Positions 5,548 through 10,017 of a stretch of DNA of 10,017 nucleotides are shown in pieces (positions within the stretch are counted from its first letter, which is position 1; the number at the start of each line of letters is the position of its first letter). The translations under genes and the position numbers were made by a program. The DNA is from Nitrospira sp. (lineage in GTDB: Bacteria; UBA9089; CG2-30-40-21; SBAY01). The stretch is taken from assembly GCA_005239945.1 (NCBI GenBank), contig SBAY01000126.1, positions 1 through 10,017 of the forward strand. The letters are read 5' to 3'. Under the pieces are notes generated by a model that searched no databases, had not been told where the DNA came from, and worked only from the letters and a program-made list of their open reading frames with translations.

Positions 5548-8500
5548 CCGGATTATCGCCACCCTACCTTTGATTATTCTCTCTTTATCATGAATAAGAT
5601 AAATATAGACCCCACTGGCTACGGCTTGACCATAATCATTCTTCAAATCCCAGGTAGCCTTTCCTGATACACCTTCCTTAATACAGACTAATTCCCCTGA
5701 TATGGTATAAATTCTGATGGTTACACCCTCACTTAATCTATCAAAAACAACCTCTGTATCTCCTTTATTTACCCTGACGGGATTAGGATATACCTCTACC
5801 TTGCTCAGGTCTTGTTCGGTTGTCTGCCCAATCAAGACAAATACAGAAAGTGACCCAACCTCTGCTGTTACAAAATTGCTTGTCCTGTTTGAAGTTTGTT
5901 TAAGAATTTTTACCCATTTCCCACCTTCCAGGCGATATATCCATAATGTGTCTTCTTTTACCCAATGACCATCAATTTTTACATACGCATCCTTATTATC
6001 ATCTTCATAAGGAATAGTAACAAGTATTGTCCCTGAACCGAAGGATGTAACTGTCTCCCCTGATTCATTTTTGAGCGTAAATTCGCGTAAGGTATTTCCC
6101 CAGGATTTATACAATGGAGGAAGGGATTTATCCGCATTTTGTTTAATCACATCAAGTTGTGGTGTTAGGGTACCAATAATGACATAATAATCTGTTGGTA
6201 GTATTCCTTGAGGAATGACAACTATGGTGTTGCCTTCGGCAGTGGTAAGGGTTTCAGAGGCAGGTTTATCATCATGGAATAATATCGTCAGATTAATGGT
6301 ACCACGAATATTACCATTACTTACAGTAATTGTCCCGGGACCTCCTTTAGATATAGTAACAACCATAATCACATTACCGTCAGCAGAGGTTGTGCCTGTA
6401 ATGGGAGTAATTATATTTGCCGGCTCTATAATAAACGAAGTTGATGTCGCTACCAGATTATCGTTTTTATCACGGGCAGATATAGTCAAAGTCCCAGGTT
6501 CATTTTTAAACCATTGTTTAGAAACAGACTCAATCTTGAAATGGTGTAATTCCTCGGCAATTACATAGACTTGTGTCATCGTTCCCACTGAGGTATATGT
6601 CCCATAAATCGTCCAGGTACCTGCCTTACCAGCGGTATAAGTCCCTTTTCCAGCAGTCATCGTGCCTAATGGGTCATCGGTAGCAAATACCGTTTCAGCG
6701 GTTACTGTCCAGGTGTTGCCTTTTATATCCGAGGCAAACGTTGTATAAACTACTGTCCCACCGGTTTTGGTTGTCGTTCCTACCGGGGTAATCACCAGTA
6801 ATGTAAGTGTTCCAGCCACTACCACAACATTGGTAGAAGTCCCAATACTATTATAAGTTGCGGCAATCGTCCAAGTGCCTACCTTACCAGCAGTATAAAT
6901 CCCTTGTGCGTTTATATTACCTATTGGATCAGTATCAAAAAATAAAGTCTCTGAGGTAACTGTCCAGGTGTTACCTTTTGTATCCGAGGCGAGCGTTGTA
7001 TAAACTACCGTCTCCCCGGCTCTGGTCGTTACCCCTACTGGGGTAATCGTCAAAGAGGTAGGTGTACCTGCCTTTACGACAACATAGGTAGAGGTCCCAA
7101 CCGTGGTATAAGTTCCGCTAATCGTCCAGGTACCTGCCTTACCGGCGGTATAAGTCCCTTTTCCAGCAGTCATCGTGCCTAATGGGTCATCGATAGCAAA
7201 TACCGTTTCAGCGGTTACTGTCCATGTATTGCCAAAATTATCCATCGCCGCAGATTCATAAATAAGTTTACCTCCTGCTGTCGTTGTCGCCCCTACTGGA
7301 GAAATTAAAAGTGCGGTTGCACTCCCATGAACAACCGTAATAGTTGCTATTGTGATAACATTTCCTACTCTTACCGTAATAGTTCCTGTCATTGTCTTTG
7401 TCCCGGCTGTGAAAATGGTAAATGTCCCCGTCTGCGGTGAAAAACTACCCAGCAAATTACTGCTAACTGTCCAGATATAGTCTGTTTCTGGAAGGATTAG
7501 AACGTCTAAATTGGTATAACCTTGCGCAGTAAAGGAAACCGTTCCTGTCACAGAAATTGTAGCCGTTGCGGGTGTTATAACGATGTATTCCAACTTAACC
7601 ACATTAAATGGATTACTTGTCCCAATCCTACCATTTGATTCCACAATGAGATAAACATTATTTACGGCTGTGGTAATAGAGGCATTTTCATACCACATAC
7701 CATTAACAAATGTAATAACCGATGGACTAATGGTTCCGGGAATATTAAGTTTCAAGGTAGCTGTACTATTGAACGGCGGAACAATCGATGACCCATCGAG
7801 AAAACTGCCTTTTTTATCTTTAGCATATATCACATTATTAAATGACTCACCCACACTAATTGTCCCCCCCGCTGCGCCGCAGTATGAAAACTTAAAATGA
7901 TCAAGGGATGGTATTGTCCCCATTAAAATATAAGTTCCAGAAAGATGTGGGATAGAGGCAGTAACCATATTCGATACGGTATCGATGGTCGATGTCCCTG
8001 GTATTGGCCGCCATTGTTGAGTCCCTTCATCCAACATATAAATCCTTAATGAATCCTCAAATACTGACCAGGTGCCTGCCTTTACATATCCATCTAATAG
8101 AGGATTATCGTCATAGAAAATAGTCAGCATAACTGTATCTGTAGCAAAATCATGGGAAAGCAATGTTGGTGTCCCGCTGAAAACATTAATTTCCCTACCT
8201 GAATCCAGCACATAACTAAGTGCCGGGTCAATGGCCTTATTTGCCATAGTAATTGTTGGAGAGGTAGGATTCGGAATAATCACCGGATAATAATCTACTC
8301 CCTCAAAAACACCAGGATTAAATACAATTGTGGTGGTAGCCATAGTTACAGTCCCACCTTGGGCATCGTCTATCAACAGGAAAAAGTTATTACTTGTTCC
8401 CCTTATATTATCTGCTTGGGCATAGATACAGGTTGGGCCTATAAATTCCATCCCTAAAGAAATACTGCCAACCCCCACCCCATTCGTCATGGTAAATGAC

Positions 8501-10017
8501 CCAAAGTTAACCGGTAATTGATTATTGGCGTTTAATAACCTGACAGAATTAGTCGAATAATCTTCAATCAGATTCCCATACTTATCTCGTGCCGTAATCG
8601 TCCCATAAAATGGGGTATCTACTATTTGATTAATAATAGTCTCAAATGTAAAATGGGCTATTCCCGCTTTAGTCGTAAAGGTATAAGCTGTATCCAGGGT
8701 GTTTGGAACAGGGGCTAAGTCCAGGCAATAGATACTTACCTTTACCTGTATTCCAGGTTCAAAAGGGGTAGAAGGGGTATAAACTAAATAATAATCTTGC
8801 GGGGTGCCAACTAATGATGGGATTACAATACCACCATTTACCTTCATGACAATGGTATTCGACCCTACTCCATAACCGGTATCCCGAAGATGAAGGGTAA
8901 TATTGGTAGTCCCACTGACCTGTGTAGCATTCGCTGCAGGTTGTGGGTCATAAAGATATGGAGGTATTGTGTCTGTGCCGATTTCTAAAGCAGGAGTCGG
9001 TTGATGAAGTGGTGGCTGATTTATATCCACAAGCATACTTCCTGCCCCTGTTCCCGCACCTTCTGCAAAAAGTATGAGATGATAATTACCAGAGGTATCA
9101 TAAGTAAATTGAGTAGCCGTACCTTCGTTCCTAAAATTACGTAAATCATCATACCAGATATCATGTGAGGGAACAAGCACTGACTTTTCGGCAGAGATAT
9201 TTGCCGTCTTCTTTTCTTGTAACCTTAAATAAACAATACAACTATTGTCTATAGGATTACCAAATTTTGTAATGGTTCCCCAAGTATAATCGGGATTACC
9301 TGGTAACGCTTGAGCATCAGGAAGAGTAGAAACTGTAAAATGGTTACCATTATTGTTATAAGTTATCCCATGAGAGATAATATCATAATAATAAATTGTA
9401 TTAGGGCTTAAAGGACTAACAGTTACATGATGGACATCATCTATTATCTCGCTACGGTCATCATACCCTATATTACCAAGAGCAGGTGTTGACCCATAAT
9501 TAATGATACCAGTCCCTACCTCATCAGTAATCCAGGAAATAGTAAATTGAGTAGGGGTAATGTTGGTGTGTTTTATATTCCTTGCTGGATGGACGGTAGT
9601 AATCGTAGCATAGCCTCTGATTGAATCATAGCCTGCGGTCAAGGTGCCGGTTAGCCCTGTAATAGTGCCGCTAAATAAGGTATAAGTCCCAGATGCAGGC
9701 TGGACATTACCAATTCCTGTCTCCCAATTCCAGACTAATTCCCCTACCTCATTGCCGTATGTATCGTAGCCTTTGGCTGTAAAGGTGCATGTCCCACCTA
9801 TGGGTAAGGTTACCATTGCTGGGTTCACCACAATGTAGTTCAATGTGCCGATTTCCAGGGTAATCGTAGCATAGCCAGTAATCAAACCGTAGCCTGCGGT
9901 CAGTGTGCCAATATTCGGTATAGTTATGCCGCTAAACAGGGTTTGTGTGCCGGCGGTCGGATTGACACTGCCAATGGCTGATTGCCATGTAAATGAAAGC
10001 CCTGGTATCGTGTTGTA
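5545..10017 (-). CDS. giant modular Ig-like surface protein with T9SS-type C-terminal sorting domain (5' end outside window)
   Basis: The frame is open to the right edge, giving at least 1,490 residues; the TTG at 9885 is internal, because the Ig-like motif GTLTAGYG continues upstream of it. Modules in order (by nucleotide): a partial and a complete Ig-like repeat (10017-9600, LxYIVVxPA start and GYATITxVH end); a fibronectin III-like domain (about 9600-9315, FTISWITDEVGTGIINYGS); a mixed region with a Big_5-like Ig (about 8960-8660); HF-type Ig modules near 8660, 7905 and 6545; two copies of a DYYPVIIP-type module (about 8345-7915 and 6245-5825); another LEYIVITPA Ig (about 7590-7330); three Thr-rich Ig repeats (7325-6560). 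The last about 85 residues carry the sorting-domain pattern VYPNPV, IYTISGELV, WDLKNDYGQAVASGVYIYL and GRVAIIR. No catalytic domain is visible. Probable adhesin or surface-layer component exported by a T9SS-like route; first gene of the pair with the PorV-like protein. Confidence 0.85.
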   Translation of the reverse strand, partial: YNTIPGLSFTWQSAIGSVNPTAGTQTLFSGITIPNIGTLTAGYGLITGYATITLEIGTLNYIVVNPAMVTLPIGGTCTFTAKGYDTYGNEVGELVWNWETGIGNVQPASGTYTLFSGTITGLTGTLTAGYDSIRGYATITTVHPARNIKHTNITPTQFTISWITDEVGTGIINYGSTPALGNIGYDDRSEIIDDVHHVTVSPLSPNTIYYYDIISHGITYNNNGNHFTVSTLPDAQALPGNPDYTWGTITKFGNPIDNSCIVYLRLQEKKTANISAEKSVLVPSHDIWYDDLRNFRNEGTATQFTYDTSGNYHLILFAEGAGTGAGSMLVDINQPPLHQPTPALEIGTDTIPPYLYDPQPAANATQVSGTTNITLHLRDTGYGVGSNTIVMKVNGGIVIPSLVGTPQDYYLVYTPSTPFEPGIQVKVSIYCLDLAPVPNTLDTAYTFTTKAGIAHFTFETIINQIVDTPFYGTITARDKYGNLIEDYSTNSVRLLNANNQLPVNFGSFTMTNGVGVGSISLGMEFIGPTCIYAQADNIRGTSNNFFLLIDDAQGGTVTMATTTIVFNPGVFEGVDYYPVIIPNPTSPTITMANKAIDPALSYVLDSGREINVFSGTPTLLSHDFATDTVMLTIFYDDNPLLDGYVKAGTWSVFEDSLRIYMLDEGTQQWRPIPGTSTIDTVSNMVTASIPHLSGTYILMGTIPSLDHFKFSYCGAAGGTISVGESFNNVIYAKDKKGSFLDGSSIVPPFNSTATLKLNIPGTISPSVITFVNGMWYENASITTAVNNVYLIVESNGRIGTSNPFNVVKLEYIVITPATATISVTGTVSFTAQGYTNLDVLILPETDYIWTVSSNLLGSFSPQTGTFTIFTAGTKTMTGTITVRVGNVITIATITVVHGSATALLISPVGATTTAGGKLIYESAAMDNFGNTWTVTAETVFAIDDPLGTMTAGKGTYTAGKAGTWTISGTYTTVGTSTYVVVKAGTPTSLTITPVGVTTRAGETVVYTTLASDTKGNTWTVTSETLFFDTDPIGNINAQGIYTAGKVGTWTIAATYNSIGTSTNVVVVAGTLTLLVITPVGTTTKTGGTVVYTTFASDIKGNTWTVTAETVFATDDPLGTMTAGKGTYTAGKAGTWTIYGTYTSVGTMTQVYVIAEELHHFKIESVSKQWFKNEPGTLTISARDKNDNLVATSTSFIIEPANIITPITGTTSADGNVIMVVTISKGGPGTITVSNGNIRGTINLTILFHDDKPASETLTTAEGNTIVVIPQGILPTDYYVIIGTLTPQLDVIKQNADKSLPPLYKSWGNTLREFTLKNESGETVTSFGSGTILVTIPYEDDNKDAYVKIDGHWVKEDTLWIYRLEGGKWVKILKQTSNRTSNFVTAEVGSLSVFVLIGQTTEQDLSKVEVYPNPVRVNKGDTEVVFDRLSEGVTIRIYTISGELVCIKEGVSGKATWDLKNDYGQAVASGVYIYLIHDKERIIKGRVAIIR
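5548..5811 (-). other. T9SS type A / FlgD-like C-terminal sorting domain
   Basis: The last 88 residues of the giant protein begin DLSKVEVYPNPVRVNKGD and end KGRVAIIR. The order YPNP, then IYTISGEL, then W-DLKN-G-VASGVYIYLI, then a short basic end strand, is the textbook layout of Por secretion system sorting domains. In Bacteroidota this domain is recognised by the T9SS translocon, carried by PorV and cleaved by PorU. The barrel encoded immediately downstream belongs to the PorV/PorQ family, which supports the call. Confidence 0.85.
6560..7325 (-). repeat. three tandem Ig-like repeats with near-identical DNA blocks
   Basis: Three units of about 85 codons share the pattern LxITPVGxTTxxG, VYTTxASDxKGNTWTVTxET, DPxGxxxAxGxYTAGKxGTWTI and SxGTxTxVVV. 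At the DNA level 6608-6711 and 7121-7224 (104 bp each, 513 bp apart) differ at only two positions by my reading, whereas the middle unit is clearly more divergent there. The middle and third units (in gene order) resemble each other more in the adjoining GNTWTV/TTFASD block. This points to recent duplication or gene conversion between units. Confidence 0.85.

Noticed and set aside
5717..7900. Plus-strand open frames inside the giant surface protein gene
   Set aside because: They are antisense shadows with no motifs; the minus-strand frame is continuous and modular across the whole stretch.
1..10017. CRISPR array, tRNA or rRNA gene, riboswitch
   Set aside because: No regularly spaced short repeats with unique spacers, no cloverleaf with CCA end and no conserved rRNA or riboswitch cores were seen on either strand.

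Overview
The window suggests a Gram-negative, AT-rich bacterium (about 40% GC by eye) of a poorly characterised lineage. An outer-membrane PorV/PorQ-type barrel and a very large secreted protein with a type IX secretion (T9SS)-like C-terminal sorting domain lie side by side. That pairing is known from Bacteroidota and from several candidate phyla. The scatter of toxin-antitoxin modules, short repeats and a gene relic fits an environmental candidate-phylum genome, but the phylum cannot be fixed from sequence reading alone.

Left part (1-2950, plus strand) is an accessory island. A consensus-like sigma70 promoter (114-142) drives a UPF0175 antitoxin and a PIN-fold (DUF3368-type) toxin, which lie 3 nt apart. 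Next comes a short, frameshifted relic of the C-terminal zinc-ribbon region of DNA topoisomerase I (about 1036-1205). A second module follows, a HEPN (HepT-like) protein whose gene overlaps an MNT nucleotidyltransferase gene by 28 bp. It is bracketed by two identical 40-bp hairpin-forming repeats (1268-1307 and 2071-2110). A CPBP-family intramembrane protease homologue follows the second repeat.

Middle (2950-4167): an intact XerC-like tyrosine recombinase with all six catalytic residues and a plausible promoter embedded in an inverted repeat. topA and xerC are neighbours in many bacterial genomes, so the topA relic upstream of xerC looks like the scar of an ancestral topA-xerC locus broken up by TA and protease insertions. 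Downstream of xerC are a 7-bp A-rich tandem repeat and a non-coding fold-back element of about 167 bp with 11-bp terminal inverted repeats (MITE-like).

Right part (4168-10017, minus strand) is a two-gene operon, transcribed from the right edge towards the middle. The first gene is a modular Thr-rich surface protein of at least 1,490 residues, whose 5' end lies outside the window. It carries tandem Ig-like and fibronectin-like modules and ends in the T9SS-type sorting domain. Nine bases later comes a PorV/PorQ-like outer-membrane barrel with an unusual extension, a Pro/Glu/Lys-rich linker and an SH3b domain. The natural reading is cargo plus its export or anchoring partner. It is inferred from the families and adjacency, not proven.
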